A stretch of 64,000 bases of DNA from JBGTIS01 sp041745535. GTDB taxonomy: Bacteria > Bacteroidota > Bacteroidia > Cytophagales > Cyclobacteriaceae. Shown here piece after piece: positions 1-9,270 of this stretch. The first letter of the stretch is position 1, and every line of letters begins with the position of its first letter. The translations under genes and the position numbers were made by a program. The notes beneath the pieces are model-generated. The model was given only the letters and a program-made list of their open reading frames with translations. It was not told the origin of the DNA and did not search any database. The DNA lies in the NCBI GenBank assembly GCA_041745535.1, contig JBGTIS010000022.1, positions 1 through 64,000 of the forward strand. Direction: 5' to 3'.

Positions 1-743
1 TTCATGGTTACTTTAAAAGTCCTTTTGTAGATGCCACTTACCTGCGCCAACGTTCGCTTCCCTCGTATTTGGCAAGAACCTACCGCGGCAATCATAACTC
101 GTGGTACGAAAACGATTTTGGTCCTGTGGATGTAGATCAACTGGAGGGCAGGCTCAAGTTAGACCTTTCATTTCTGTCGGTACAGCCATTTTTAACAGCC
201 ACCAATGTATTGCGCCAGGTGTATTTTAAACGCGACACGCTGCCCGACAGCAACCAGGCCATTCCAGTACAGGCTGACGGCGCGGCGCAAATACTTTCAC
301 CGGGTGTTGACCTGCGCATTCACTTCCTGAAGTACTGGAATTTTGAAGCTAAGGCCATGTATACGCTGGTAAGTGGAAAAGCCAAAGAAGCTTTTCCCAT
401 ACCCGAGTTTTTTATCAATGCATCTTTGTATTATAACCGGGTATTTCTGGATGGTAAAATTGTGCTGGAAACCGGCTTGGAAGCACACCACAAATCCCCC
501 TATTTTGCTTACGACTATGACCCGACTATTCAGCGGTTTTTTATTCAGAATAACTTTAAAATACCTTCTTACATTGTTACCGATTTCTTTTTTGCGTTAA
601 AGGTGAGAAGAACGCGGTTATTCTTAAAAATTCCCCAGGTCAACCAGCGACTCAGTACCAATCCGGGATACTTTACTACCCCTTATTATACCGGCCAGCG
701 AATGGTATTCGACCTGGGTGTAAACTGGCAGTTTTTTGATTGA
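1..743 (+). CDS. Putative outer-membrane porin, C-terminal part (gene starts before window)
   Basis: The reading frame is open from base 3 with no stop, so this is the 3' end of a longer gene; a TTG at 69 is only an internal leucine codon. The protein has alternating hydrophobic and polar residues typical of beta strands. It ends FDLGVNWQFFD, with the terminal aromatic residue seen in outer-membrane barrels. The GYFTTPYYTGQRMVFDLG ending resembles the putative porin family of Bacteroidota (Porin_10), which I recognise by general appearance only. It would sit in the outer membrane. It converges with the phosphatase gene 5 bp downstream. The family is fairly sure; the substrate is unknown. Confidence 0.7.
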   Translation, partial: HGYFKSPFVDATYLRQRSLPSYLARTYRGNHNSWYENDFGPVDVDQLEGRLKLDLSFLSVQPFLTATNVLRQVYFKRDTLPDSNQAIPVQADGAAQILSPGVDLRIHFLKYWNFEAKAMYTLVSGKAKEAFPIPEFFINASLYYNRVFLDGKIVLETGLEAHHKSPYFAYDYDPTIQRFFIQNNFKIPSYIVTDFFFALKVRRTRLFLKIPQVNQRLSTNPGYFTTPYYTGQRMVFDLGVNWQFFD

Positions 744-748
744 AAATT

Positions 749-2359
749 CTACTCAAACAACTCTTCAATAGGCTGGCCAGTGGCGCCATTGGGTAATTTG
801 ATTTCCAGCATCATTGCCAAAGTAGCCGCGATATCAGTAATGGGATGGTACTTTACCGACGAGCCGGATTTAATGCCATAGCCATACCACAGCATGGGCA
901 CATGGGTATCGTAGGTAAAAGCAGATCCGTGGGTAGTTCCGGTTTTATTGCCACTGGCGAACCAGCCAGGTTTAAAACCAAACAGCACATCGCCCGAACG
1001 CTCCTGGTTGTATCCGCGGGTCATTAATCCTTTTACCCCGGAAGCATTATAGTCCAGCCAGTTAATTACATACGCCGGATAACTTTCCTCTATACCTTCA
1101 AACGCCATTAGTTGCTGGGCTATAAATTCCTGTATTTCGTGTAAGTTTATCTTTTTCTCAAAAATCAGAGTATGGTTCAAAAATACCTGCGCATTGCTGA
1201 TATCTTCAATCCATTTGCCTTCGCCATATTTAGCAGTCAAGGCCATGCTGACCATACTATCCAGATCTTCGGTAAAATAGCCAGCCGGTACTTTGTTATC
1301 GATTAAAAATTGAGGCACCTCGGCCACTGCATGATCAGCCGTAAGAAAGATGGTATAATTGCCTTTACCCACTTTTTTGTCCAAAGCATTGATAATGGTT
1401 TCAATATTTTTGTCTAACCGCAAATAGGTATCTTCTACTTCTACTGAATTGGGACCGAACTGATGCCCCACATAATCGGTGGAAGAAAAGCTGACCGCCA
1501 GGAAATCGGTAAATTCATGCGTACCCAGTTGCTCACCTTCCAGGGCAGCCAGGGCCATATCTTTCAATATATCGTTGCCAAAAGGAGAAGCCGGCACCAA
1601 ACCATACGCATCTTTCAGTTTGGAAAAATTGTAAGGAAAAACGAATGCATTGGTGCGGCCCGGGGTTTCATAAATATTGTCGTCGGGACCGCTTTCGGTA
1701 TAAGTATTCAGCGGATTTAAGGGCTCCCAGGTTTGTTTCAGATACTGATCGGCCAGTTTCTGATTATTAAATTTTTGCACCCAGTCTGGCAGTTTGTCGT
1801 GATAATACGTGCTGGTAATAAAATTTCCCGTTTCACTATCGTACCAGTAGGCTTCTCCGGTATGTCCTGCCGGAAAAATAGCGCCCCGGTCTTTGATAGA
1901 AATCCCGATTACTTTCGCCTGCTTTTGGGTACCCAGCCGCAGTTCGTCGGTAATGGTGGTGGTGAGCATGTTGCGGGGCGACATTTCACCATTGTCAGAG
2001 GTGCTGCCTACGGTACTTTCAGTAGTGTCGCCGGCGCAGTAAATTTCTGTTTTGCTTTTTTTGTCGTACCAGCCATTGGAGATAATACCATGATAAGCAG
2101 GCGTGGTACCAGTGTACACAGAAGTATGACCAGGCGCGGTATTGGTAGGCACATAATTATAGTGCGCGTTTTTTGCCATAAAACCGTCCTGCATCAGCTT
2201 TTTAAATCCACCTTCACCAAATTTCTCCTTAAATCTGTATAAATATTCCTGACGCATCTGGTCTACCACAATGCCTACAATCAATTTGGGTTTCTGTGGT
2301 TGGGCGATGACCCATGTGGTACATCCAATCAAAAAAAATAATACAAAAAGCTTTTTCAT
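749..2359 (-). CDS. pafA: PafA-type alkaline phosphatase
   Basis: This 536-residue exported phosphomonoesterase has a signal peptide (residues 1-20, ending VIAQ). It shows the alkaline phosphatase superfamily metal sites: Asp33 in GIVVDQMR, a TDYVGHQ motif, TADHA, and a late His in TTHGSAF. The nucleophilic Thr is near residue 74 in TNTAPGHTS. The SIKDRGA motif carries the Lys and Arg that mark PafA rather than PhoA. In Bacteroidota PafA is a periplasmic, broadly specific enzyme that frees phosphate from organic phosphates. The length is normal and the gene looks intact. It is transcribed alone, facing the porin gene. Confidence 0.9.
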   Translation of the reverse strand: MKKLFVLFFLIGCTTWVIAQPQKPKLIVGIVVDQMRQEYLYRFKEKFGEGGFKKLMQDGFMAKNAHYNYVPTNTAPGHTSVYTGTTPAYHGIISNGWYDKKSKTEIYCAGDTTESTVGSTSDNGEMSPRNMLTTTITDELRLGTQKQAKVIGISIKDRGAIFPAGHTGEAYWYDSETGNFITSTYYHDKLPDWVQKFNNQKLADQYLKQTWEPLNPLNTYTESGPDDNIYETPGRTNAFVFPYNFSKLKDAYGLVPASPFGNDILKDMALAALEGEQLGTHEFTDFLAVSFSSTDYVGHQFGPNSVEVEDTYLRLDKNIETIINALDKKVGKGNYTIFLTADHAVAEVPQFLIDNKVPAGYFTEDLDSMVSMALTAKYGEGKWIEDISNAQVFLNHTLIFEKKINLHEIQEFIAQQLMAFEGIEESYPAYVINWLDYNASGVKGLMTRGYNQERSGDVLFGFKPGWFASGNKTGTTHGSAFTYDTHVPMLWYGYGIKSGSSVKYHPITDIAATLAMMLEIKLPNGATGQPIEELFE

Positions 2360-2515
2360 GAGTTAATCATTCAAAAATTAAAACAATCACATACCCGCCA
2401 TCCTCAAATCGATAGAAAGTATTTTTTATAGCATACAATATTATTATACTTCCACCTTTTTAACTACCCGAACAAGATAAAATCTGATAAATTAACCGAA
2501 ATGGTTCTGTTTTGG

Positions 2516-2523
2516 TAAATTTG
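2516..2523 (+). promoter_or_regulatory. Likely -7 element upstream of miaE
   Basis: TAAATTTG matches the Bacteroidota -7 consensus TAnnTTTG and lies 25 bp before the miaE ATG. I see no good TTG -33 partner at the expected distance, so this rests on one element. Confidence 0.4.
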
Positions 2524-2548
2524 CCGCAAAAAGCAAGATGCTTAGCAC

Positions 2549-3139
2549 ATGAAAACCATATTACGATTGCAGCTTCCCACCGATCCGCGCTGGGTACAAA
2601 TGGCTGATGAACACATTGAGGAAATCCTGGTAGACCACGCCTATTGTGAACAGAAAGCAGCTTCTTCCTGTATTTCCCTCATTATTCAGTTTCCGGAAAG
2701 AAACAAACTGGTAGAGGTGCTTACACCTGTGGTAGCGGAAGAATGGGAGCATTTTGCCCGGGTATTGGCGCAGCTTAAAAAAAGAGGATTTTCATTGGGT
2801 AAAAAACGTACCGACGAATATGTGGTGAAACTTTTACAATACGAAAAAAAAGGCGGTTCGCGAGAAAGTCAGCTGCTGGAAAAACTATTGATCAATGCCC
2901 TGATTGAGGCCCGAAGCTGCGAGCGTTTTAAATTATTATGGAAAAACCTGGAAGATGAGGAATTAAAAAATTTTTATTACGAGTTGATGGTTTCAGAAGC
3001 CGGTCATTATGTAAACTTTATTAAACTGGCTAAAGAGTATGTGCCTGAAGAAAAAGTGAATGCGCGGTGGCGGGAATTGTTGGCGCAGGAAGCTGAAATT
3101 ATCAAAACCCTGACTGTTCGCGGCGACCGGATGCATTAG
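2549..3139 (+). CDS. miaE: tRNA-(ms2io6A)-hydroxylase MiaE
   Basis: This 196-residue protein matches MiaE, the ferritin-like non-haem di-iron monooxygenase that hydroxylates the isopentenyl group of ms2i6A37 in tRNA. The four-helix ligand pattern is visible: an N-terminal Glu in HIEEILVDHAYCEQKAA, EEWEHF, EARSCERF, and SEAGHY. The length is normal for the family. It is cytoplasmic and depends on MiaA and MiaB made elsewhere. The gene stands alone, 40 bp before the next gene on the same strand. Confidence 0.9.
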   Translation: MKTILRLQLPTDPRWVQMADEHIEEILVDHAYCEQKAASSCISLIIQFPERNKLVEVLTPVVAEEWEHFARVLAQLKKRGFSLGKKRTDEYVVKLLQYEKKGGSRESQLLEKLLINALIEARSCERFKLLWKNLEDEELKNFYYELMVSEAGHYVNFIKLAKEYVPEEKVNARWRELLAQEAEIIKTLTVRGDRMH

Positions 3140-3179
3140 TGTTATTTGTGTTGAAAAATTACGCCAGATCGGAAGTGAT

Positions 3180-5114
3180 ATGCGTTTATTGCCGCAGATT
3201 CGTTATTTTGCTGATACACTTTTTAATCTGAATAAAATTTCCTTGAAAAAAAATTTCATTATCGGATTGCTTATGTTAATGGGGGCGCCTTTTCAGGTAA
3301 TGGCGCAGCAAAAAATTACGACCTATTACGACGAAGGCAAGTCTGTACCCAAAGAAGTTTTTCATGTTAACATATCCGACTCTACCGTTTTAAACGGTGT
3401 ATATGAAGCTTTTTTTTCTGACAGCACACTTAAAACCCGTGGTTTATATCAAAATAATGTGCCCAACGGTCAGTGGGAATATTTTTATGAAAACGGATTG
3501 CCTAAAATGCGGGGTACGGTTGAAAATGGTGTCAATCAAGGCAACTGGGAGTACTTTTACGAAAATGGAAAACCACAAATGGGAGGTCCTATTTTTAATA
3601 ATCTGAGACAAGGCAACTGGAAATTTTACTTTGAAAATGGTAAGCTGAAAAGTGAAGGGCCTTTTGAAAACGGGCAGCAAACCGGAATATGGAATTACTG
3701 GTATGAAGATGGAAACCTGAAGGCACAGGAATTTTTTAACGCCGACAGCAGCCGGTATAAAGAATTTTACAGTTCGGAGGTTTTAAAACTGGAAGGCAAT
3801 AACGTATCGGGTAAAAAAGAAGGTTTCTGGAAGTTTTACCACGAAAACGGAAACCTGAAAGCCGAAGGCAACTATAAAAATGACGAGCGGCAGGGAAACT
3901 GGAAGTTTTATAACGAAAAAGGACTTTTGGCCTCATCGGGCCTGCTCGTAAATGGACAGTCAGATGGTGCATGGACCTATTACCATGAAAACGGGAATAT
4001 AAGTGCCGAAGGAATTGAAAAAAACGGATACAAAGAAGGTTCGTGGAAACTGTATCATGGCAATGGCGACTTTAAAGGAGAAGCAGAATTTGCCAATGGA
4101 GAAGGCGTATACAAAGAATACTACGACAATGGGCAGGTAAAAGTAACCGGCAAAGTAGTAAAGGAAGTGAACCAGGGAAAGTGGCAGTATTTTTATGAGG
4201 ATGGCACCCTGGAAGGCGACTGTGTTTTTGTAAACGGTTCCGGTAAATATACCGGCTATTACCCTGATGGCACAGTAAAAATGAAAGGGACCATCAAAAA
4301 CGGTGAACGCGTAGGCATCTGGGAGCTGTATCATCCTGATGAAAGCCTGGCTGGCTATTACAAAAATGTATATGAAAACGATAAGCCTGTTTTCAGAATT
4401 GTGGAAGATTCTCTTCAGCAGCTGAAAAATGAAAATTTGCTGACCCAGCCGCTAAATCCTGATTACCTGTACAGAAAAAGAAGCAAACGCTTTTTCCAGG
4501 AAAGGATCAATGAATTTCGTGGCGTTATTATCAGTATAAATCCGGCGGGTTTACTGGCAAATCAGTTTCCCGTGAGCGCCGAATACTATGTACAGGAAAG
4601 GCTGGGTTATGAATTTGAGGCTGGTTTACAGCGCAAACCTTTATTTTCACCAGAAAAAGATATAGCGGTGAATAAAGTGTATTACCAGGGATTTTTTGCT
4701 GCCTTAAAACAGAAATTTTATTATCCCGATACGAAACTGGGCATTCCTTATTTGGGCCATCGCATCGGTTACCGAACCCTTAAACATTTTGCCAACCTCG
4801 ATACCAATTCGGATGGAGTAGCTGTTAATCCGCCCATCATGATGGAACTGGCCAGCGAACAGCAAATTGAATACTCTGTTTTAATAGGTTCCCGGTTTAT
4901 GCGAGATACGGAATTAATAAATAGTAAACTGGGTAAAAATAAACGGTTTAAAGGATTTACCGCTGATATTTTTGGAGGTATTGGCATTGGCTACCGGTTT
5001 TTTAATGACTATCCTTCGTACAGTTCAACGCACGATGCATTACACAAAAAAATTAATCAGAAAAAAATAACTGTTCCGTATCATATTGGTTTAAGTATAG
5101 GATACGTATTCTAA
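3180..5114 (+). CDS. Exported YwqK/MORN_2-repeat protein fused to a barrel-like C-terminal domain
   Basis: The first 400 or so residues are a run of about 13-14 repeats built on W-x-Y/F-Y-x-E-N-G followed by K-x-E/G-G, the YwqK (MORN_2) repeat. A hydrophobic stretch (LKKNFIIGLLMLMGA) followed by VMAQQ looks like a signal peptide. It starts 21 residues in, so the true start may be the TTG at 3243. The last 200 residues are aromatic- and glycine-rich with beta-strand character and end IGLSIGYVF, as outer-membrane barrels do. The repeats would then sit in the periplasm or at the surface, anchored by the barrel. The function is unknown. Confidence 0.7.
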   Translation: MRLLPQIRYFADTLFNLNKISLKKNFIIGLLMLMGAPFQVMAQQKITTYYDEGKSVPKEVFHVNISDSTVLNGVYEAFFSDSTLKTRGLYQNNVPNGQWEYFYENGLPKMRGTVENGVNQGNWEYFYENGKPQMGGPIFNNLRQGNWKFYFENGKLKSEGPFENGQQTGIWNYWYEDGNLKAQEFFNADSSRYKEFYSSEVLKLEGNNVSGKKEGFWKFYHENGNLKAEGNYKNDERQGNWKFYNEKGLLASSGLLVNGQSDGAWTYYHENGNISAEGIEKNGYKEGSWKLYHGNGDFKGEAEFANGEGVYKEYYDNGQVKVTGKVVKEVNQGKWQYFYEDGTLEGDCVFVNGSGKYTGYYPDGTVKMKGTIKNGERVGIWELYHPDESLAGYYKNVYENDKPVFRIVEDSLQQLKNENLLTQPLNPDYLYRKRSKRFFQERINEFRGVIISINPAGLLANQFPVSAEYYVQERLGYEFEAGLQRKPLFSPEKDIAVNKVYYQGFFAALKQKFYYPDTKLGIPYLGHRIGYRTLKHFANLDTNSDGVAVNPPIMMELASEQQIEYSVLIGSRFMRDTELINSKLGKNKRFKGFTADIFGGIGIGYRFFNDYPSYSSTHDALHKKINQKKITVPYHIGLSIGYVF

Positions 5115-5131
5115 AAAACCCAGATAAAGCT

Positions 5132-5515
5132 ATGCAGGAAAAAGTTGATACGAAAAAGACTGTAATTGTGGGAGCAAGCCCCAATCCACAACGGTTTGCC
5201 TATAGAGCCGCTCATATGCTTTCCCGTTACGGATATCCTATTGTGCCCGTAGGCATAAAAAAGGGTGAAGTAGCAGGGAAAGAAATTCAGGATTTCAGGC
5301 AGCAACCACAGATTACCGATGTGGATACTGTAACGCTATATGTGGGTCCGGGCCATCAACCGGTTTGGTACGATTTTATTCTTGGTTTGCAGCCTAAACG
5401 CATCATTTTTAATCCGGGAACGGAAAATCGTGAACTGGAGCAGAAAGCCCGCGAACAGAACATCAAAGTAGTGCATGGGTGCACGCTGGTTATGCTGCAA
5501 TCGGGTAATTATTAA
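5132..5515 (+). CDS. CoA-binding domain protein (YccU-like)
   Basis: This 127-residue single-domain Rossmann protein of the CoA_binding_2 family has the nucleotide-binding turn VIVGASPNPQRFAY near the start and the family's conserved IFNPGTEN and HGCTLVML motifs. Related small proteins bind CoA in crystal structures, but their cellular role is unclear. It starts 17 bp after the repeat protein and is probably co-transcribed. Residue 1 could also be a later codon. The family is sure; the function is not. Confidence 0.8.
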   Translation: MQEKVDTKKTVIVGASPNPQRFAYRAAHMLSRYGYPIVPVGIKKGEVAGKEIQDFRQQPQITDVDTVTLYVGPGHQPVWYDFILGLQPKRIIFNPGTENRELEQKAREQNIKVVHGCTLVMLQSGNY

Positions 5516-5993
5516 AGGTAATACTTTTTTACTGGAGCTAACCTCCCTGTCTATGGACAAATCCAGAAATCGGTTTGTCTGTTAATTTGAAGATCTCCTT
5601 CCTGTTTGACAAATCGTTCCTAATCCTCACCCAGGTTTTCAGAAAAAAGTAATTTATACCCTAACCGGAGAACTGTTATCCAATGCGCCGGTAACCTATG
5701 GTTACAATTCTGATTGCTTTTAATTTTTTCAGCAAAACATCAAAATCATTCTTCAAAAAAAATTTTCCGCGTTTTTTTATGAAACAGTAATGTTCATAAA
5801 TACATACACCTCATTTTCAATAACTTACACACAAATAATACCCTACTACCGGTAGGTAATCCAGCTGCGATATACCGTGAATCAGGTATACAAAACACCC
5901 ATAAAAGGGTATTTCCCAGACTTTAATTTCTCTCCAACTTTGTAGCGTTCAAATGAAGAACAACCACTTAAAAAAGCTTAAAGTAAGTCCAAT
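5516..5993. other. Intergenic region without recognised gene
   Basis: These 478 bp hold no ORF I can support. There is a 10-bp perfect palindrome CTACCGGTAG near 5847-5856, inside a slightly longer near-dyad. CAACTTTG at 5935-5942 is one base off TAnnTTTG and may serve the lipoprotein gene at 5994. Confidence 0.4.
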
Positions 5994-6563
5994 ATGAAAC
6001 AATTTCTTTTATCTGCTTTGGTGCTGCTTGGTCTGTTTTCACTGGAAGGGTGTAAAACATCTACCAAATCAGTTATGAAATTTGAGATCAATCCCGACCT
6101 GTTGGGAAGTACAAAAAATGATACGGTTTTATGGATTTCATATGCTGCCCCGGCTGAATTTGCTCCATCGGCAGAAGAAGAAAGTATTAAGCAGCAAGGG
6201 GAAATGCGGAATGAAGGTGTAAAAATACTGACCGTGTATCAGGATAACCGCTCGCAGGCTTTCATGATTGTTTCCAGCCTGACAGAAAACTTATGGCATG
6301 AATTCAAAAACCAGGTGGATAAACCCCAGAAAGGGATGTCGTCTAACGTATGGCAAACTATGAATGCCACAGCCTTTGAATACAATACTTTTTCGGTGCA
6401 GCAATGGCTTTTGCAGAATACTTCGTGGATAAATTTTAAACTGATGTACCAATCTAAAAATAAGAATTACTTCCAGGTAGATTATCTGATTCCTGTGGCT
6501 TTTTACGACGAGCATATTGCCAAAGCAATTGAATCTTCTATCGGATCTTTTAAATCTTTATAA
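5994..6563 (+). CDS. Hypothetical lipoprotein
   Basis: This 189-residue protein has a hydrophobic leader and a lipobox (SLEGC, Cys20), so it is probably a lipid-anchored periplasmic or outer-membrane protein processed by Lgt and LspA. The mature part has mixed composition with several Trp and aromatic residues. I recognise no domain. It precedes another small lipoprotein by 51 bp on the same strand, and the pair end at a bidirectional terminator, so the two are probably an operon. Confidence 0.7.
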   Translation: MKQFLLSALVLLGLFSLEGCKTSTKSVMKFEINPDLLGSTKNDTVLWISYAAPAEFAPSAEEESIKQQGEMRNEGVKILTVYQDNRSQAFMIVSSLTENLWHEFKNQVDKPQKGMSSNVWQTMNATAFEYNTFSVQQWLLQNTSWINFKLMYQSKNKNYFQVDYLIPVAFYDEHIAKAIESSIGSFKSL

Positions 6564-6614
6564 ACCCAAATTTCAATTAACAAACAATTTAACAACGCTT
6601 AATTTTATATAAAA

Positions 6615-6911
6615 ATGAAACAATTAATTATTAAAGTATTAGCTGTGGGCATGATAGCCGCTTTTATGAGTTCCTGTATGGCAGTAGAACATACCGTGGG
6701 TGCGGGTGCGCAAGGTGCGCAATCCAGTTTGGAAAGACAATGGTATGTGCTGTGGGGCTTGGTGCCTATTAACAAAGTGGATTCAAAAGCGATGGCTTCC
6801 GGAAAAGCTGATTATACCGTAAAAACAGAAGTAACTCCGCTGGATGTGGTAATTAACGCTGTTACCGGTGTAGTATCAGTATACTCACAAACCGTAGAAG
6901 TGAAACACTAG
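6615..6911 (+). CDS. Small lipoprotein resembling the Bor family
   Basis: This 98-residue protein has a signal sequence and a lipobox MSSC at Cys21. The mature protein contains GAGAQGAQ followed by QWYVLWGLVPIN. That strongly recalls the WYxLWGLVPIN core of Bor/Iss-type phage serum-resistance lipoproteins. Bor is a small outer-membrane lipoprotein; Bacteroidota relatives are usually unnamed, and serum resistance should not be assumed here. The gene ends 24 bp before a terminator hairpin. Confidence 0.6.
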   Translation: MKQLIIKVLAVGMIAAFMSSCMAVEHTVGAGAQGAQSSLERQWYVLWGLVPINKVDSKAMASGKADYTVKTEVTPLDVVINAVTGVVSVYSQTVEVKH

Positions 6912-6935
6912 ACCTTCCCGATTTTTCCGAAGAAT

Positions 6936-6972
6936 AAAAAAACTGCCAGTAGATATTCTTTGGCAGTTTTTT
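6936..6972. terminator. Bidirectional rho-independent terminator
   Basis: The arms AAAAAACTGCCA and TGGCAGTTTTTT flank a 14-nt loop. The A and T runs make it work in both directions, between the lipoprotein gene (+) and the BlaR1-like gene (-) that converge here. Confidence 0.85.
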
Positions 6973-6990
6973 ATTGTGTAAATGAAAAGT

Positions 6991-9270
6991 TTATTCCTCA
7001 TTGTCGCTTTCGTAGGTGAAGGATGAGCCTTCGTCAAAGGTAATACCTTTTATATCTTCCAGCAGCCTCACATATTTCTGATGTACTTCATCGGATTGCT
7101 TTTTACCATTAATCATCATTTTCTTATCGGTGATTTCCAACTTAAAAGAATCTTTATCTTCAATCAGATTATCGCGCATCAGTTCATCGGCAATGGCTTC
7201 ATTCGTTTCTTCTTCACGGTCGTGTTGCCGGTTATGAAGTTCTTCCATTTTTTCCTGTAATACTTCCTGCTGACGTTCCAGTTGCTCCCTGAACTGCTCC
7301 TGTTGTTCTTCCAGCCTTTGCATCATTTCTTCCTTGTTCTCCCACATTTTTTCCAATTGTTCCTGGCTCTTTTTCAAAGCGGATTCTATCGCTTCCTCGT
7401 CGGGCAACTCAAAATGAAAGGCATCCTCGTTATCCTGGTTCCAGTTCATTCCATTGAAATTCATGAAAAAGTCAGGGCCACCTTCAAATTTTCTACCTTC
7501 CCGGTCAACTTCAGCCACCATGGCATCGATGGCTATCGTATTGATTTTTTCGCCATTTACTGATAATTCTGTAATTTTTCCTTTATCAGTGGTCAGTGTA
7601 ATGCTTTTATACTTCCGGTCGGCTTCGTCATAATTAATGGTAAACGTGCCGCTTACATTTTTGAACCTTTCCATCAATGGTGTATACCTCCCCTCCGACA
7701 AATTAAATACATGCGGGGCAGCCATTGCATTACCCACGCTGGCTACTACATGAGGTACCACCGTTGAAACCGCGTCAATAGTTCCTACAATTGCAGGTGC
7801 AATAGCCATTTCAGGCAATGTAACGGCCACCGGAGCTTGTACACCTTCAAAATTATATTCCTTTAATACATCCAGATAAGTTTCGTATTGTGCTTCGGGT
7901 ATAGTTTTACCATTTACTGACATATCGACAATTTTACCGTCTTTTTTTCGATATTTCACAATATCCTTCCCGTCATCCGACACAATAATCTGGTTGGTAA
8001 TGATAGTATCCAATTCGGCTAACTTTTCTTTTTTCCGCTGATGCTGGTCAGCTGCTATGCGGGTAAGCTGTTGGTTTTCCAGCATGTCGATAATAGGAAT
8101 TTTTGGTTCAATCCCGGGCTTATCGGTGTCAGTTTGATCCATGCTCAAATTTTGATTCAGATCTGTTTCCTTATTAAATATTTCAGCATTGATGATTTCA
8201 TCTTTAAAAGATTTTAGTTCGGCATTCGCATTCAGATTTACTAAAACCATGCTTACCATAATAATACAGGCAGCTACAAATCCTTCACTGAAAGAGAAAT
8301 CGGGTCTTTTTCCTTTTAGTAACCGGTTGATCCGATTGAAAAGCTGATTTTTATGGCCGGTAAAGGCCAGGGCCAATTCAGGATGGTAGGGCGACAATTC
8401 CTGTAAATTAGCCAGGGCTTTGGCAAAAGTAAGGGAGTCGCCCGCAATGGTAACCGCTACATCATCGCAGCAGTTTTCCCGTTCTGTACGCACGGTAGCT
8501 GATAACCACCACATAGCGGGATGATAGAAAAACAGCAGGTCAATCACCTTCTGAGCAATATTAAACAAATAGTCATTTCTATAAATATGGGCCAGTTCAT
8601 GCGCCAGAATAATTTCTATCTGGTCAGCAGGAAGTCCGGTCAAAGTTCCTATAGGAATTAGGATTACTGGTTTTATATGGCCCACCACCACGGGCACCTT
8701 AATCAGGGCTGATTCCAGCATATTCACCGATTTTTTAACGCCTGCTTTTCCCGCCAGGTATTCCAGGCGTTTCTGCCAGTCGCTGGTAACCGCACAGGTT
8801 CGGTAATGTTTAAGGCGGTGGGCATAGGCCAATCCACCAATCAGGCGCAGTGAAAATAACACCACGCCCATCATCCAGCCTACTACCACCAAAGGCAAAT
8901 TCTGATTAAAATAATAGGTCAGGTTTTCCCAGAATCCCGATGCGGCAGGCAGGTTGATATCTAATACAACTGGCTGATTGTTCACTGAAATGGAATGGGT
9001 TACCGGCGCTTCAGAAGGCACAGTTAACACTGTGGAAGCGGGCATCTGACGCTGGTAAAGGTAAACAAAAGTGGCTATGGCCAATAGCAATACCAAAAAC
9101 AGGGAGCTTGCTGTTACCAAATATCGAAGTTTGGAGGATTTACTGTGCAAAATCCATAGAAGCAATCCGGTACCGATGGCGATCAGGCTGCCTTGCCATA
9201 TTGAATGCACGATGGTCCAGCCAATGGCATTGACCAACTCCTGAGATAAAAATCGCGTGATGCTGTTCAT
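6991..9270 (-). CDS. BlaR1-type M56 membrane metallopeptidase with long periplasmic tail
   Basis: This is a 759-residue sensor/protease of the BlaR1/MecR1 M56 family. It has N-terminal membrane segments near residues 16-40, 50-72 and 125-148, the zinc motif HELAH at 224-228, a downstream ERENCCDD with a likely third ligand, and a last membrane segment near 331-348. In place of a penicillin-sensing domain, the tail has three copies of a VNGK-type motif (about 451, 570 and 719) and a Glu/Gln-rich likely coiled coil (633-685). It would cleave or inactivate the adjacent BlaI-like repressor upon an unknown signal. Its start overlaps the repressor stop by 4 bp. A beta-lactam role is not shown. Confidence 0.88.
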   Translation of the reverse strand: MNSITRFLSQELVNAIGWTIVHSIWQGSLIAIGTGLLLWILHSKSSKLRYLVTASSLFLVLLLAIATFVYLYQRQMPASTVLTVPSEAPVTHSISVNNQPVVLDINLPAASGFWENLTYYFNQNLPLVVVGWMMGVVLFSLRLIGGLAYAHRLKHYRTCAVTSDWQKRLEYLAGKAGVKKSVNMLESALIKVPVVVGHIKPVILIPIGTLTGLPADQIEIILAHELAHIYRNDYLFNIAQKVIDLLFFYHPAMWWLSATVRTERENCCDDVAVTIAGDSLTFAKALANLQELSPYHPELALAFTGHKNQLFNRINRLLKGKRPDFSFSEGFVAACIIMVSMVLVNLNANAELKSFKDEIINAEIFNKETDLNQNLSMDQTDTDKPGIEPKIPIIDMLENQQLTRIAADQHQRKKEKLAELDTIITNQIIVSDDGKDIVKYRKKDGKIVDMSVNGKTIPEAQYETYLDVLKEYNFEGVQAPVAVTLPEMAIAPAIVGTIDAVSTVVPHVVASVGNAMAAPHVFNLSEGRYTPLMERFKNVSGTFTINYDEADRKYKSITLTTDKGKITELSVNGEKINTIAIDAMVAEVDREGRKFEGGPDFFMNFNGMNWNQDNEDAFHFELPDEEAIESALKKSQEQLEKMWENKEEMMQRLEEQQEQFREQLERQQEVLQEKMEELHNRQHDREEETNEAIADELMRDNLIEDKDSFKLEITDKKMMINGKKQSDEVHQKYVRLLEDIKGITFDEGSSFTYESDNEE

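Noticed and set aside
1733..2242. 169-codon plus-strand ORF inside pafA
   Set aside because: It lies opposite a clearly homologous phosphatase gene, and its sequence has no family features; it is an antisense shadow.
3960..4334. Minus-strand ORF of 124 codons in the YwqK-repeat gene
   Set aside because: It is the antisense of a repetitive sequence, which naturally leaves open frames.
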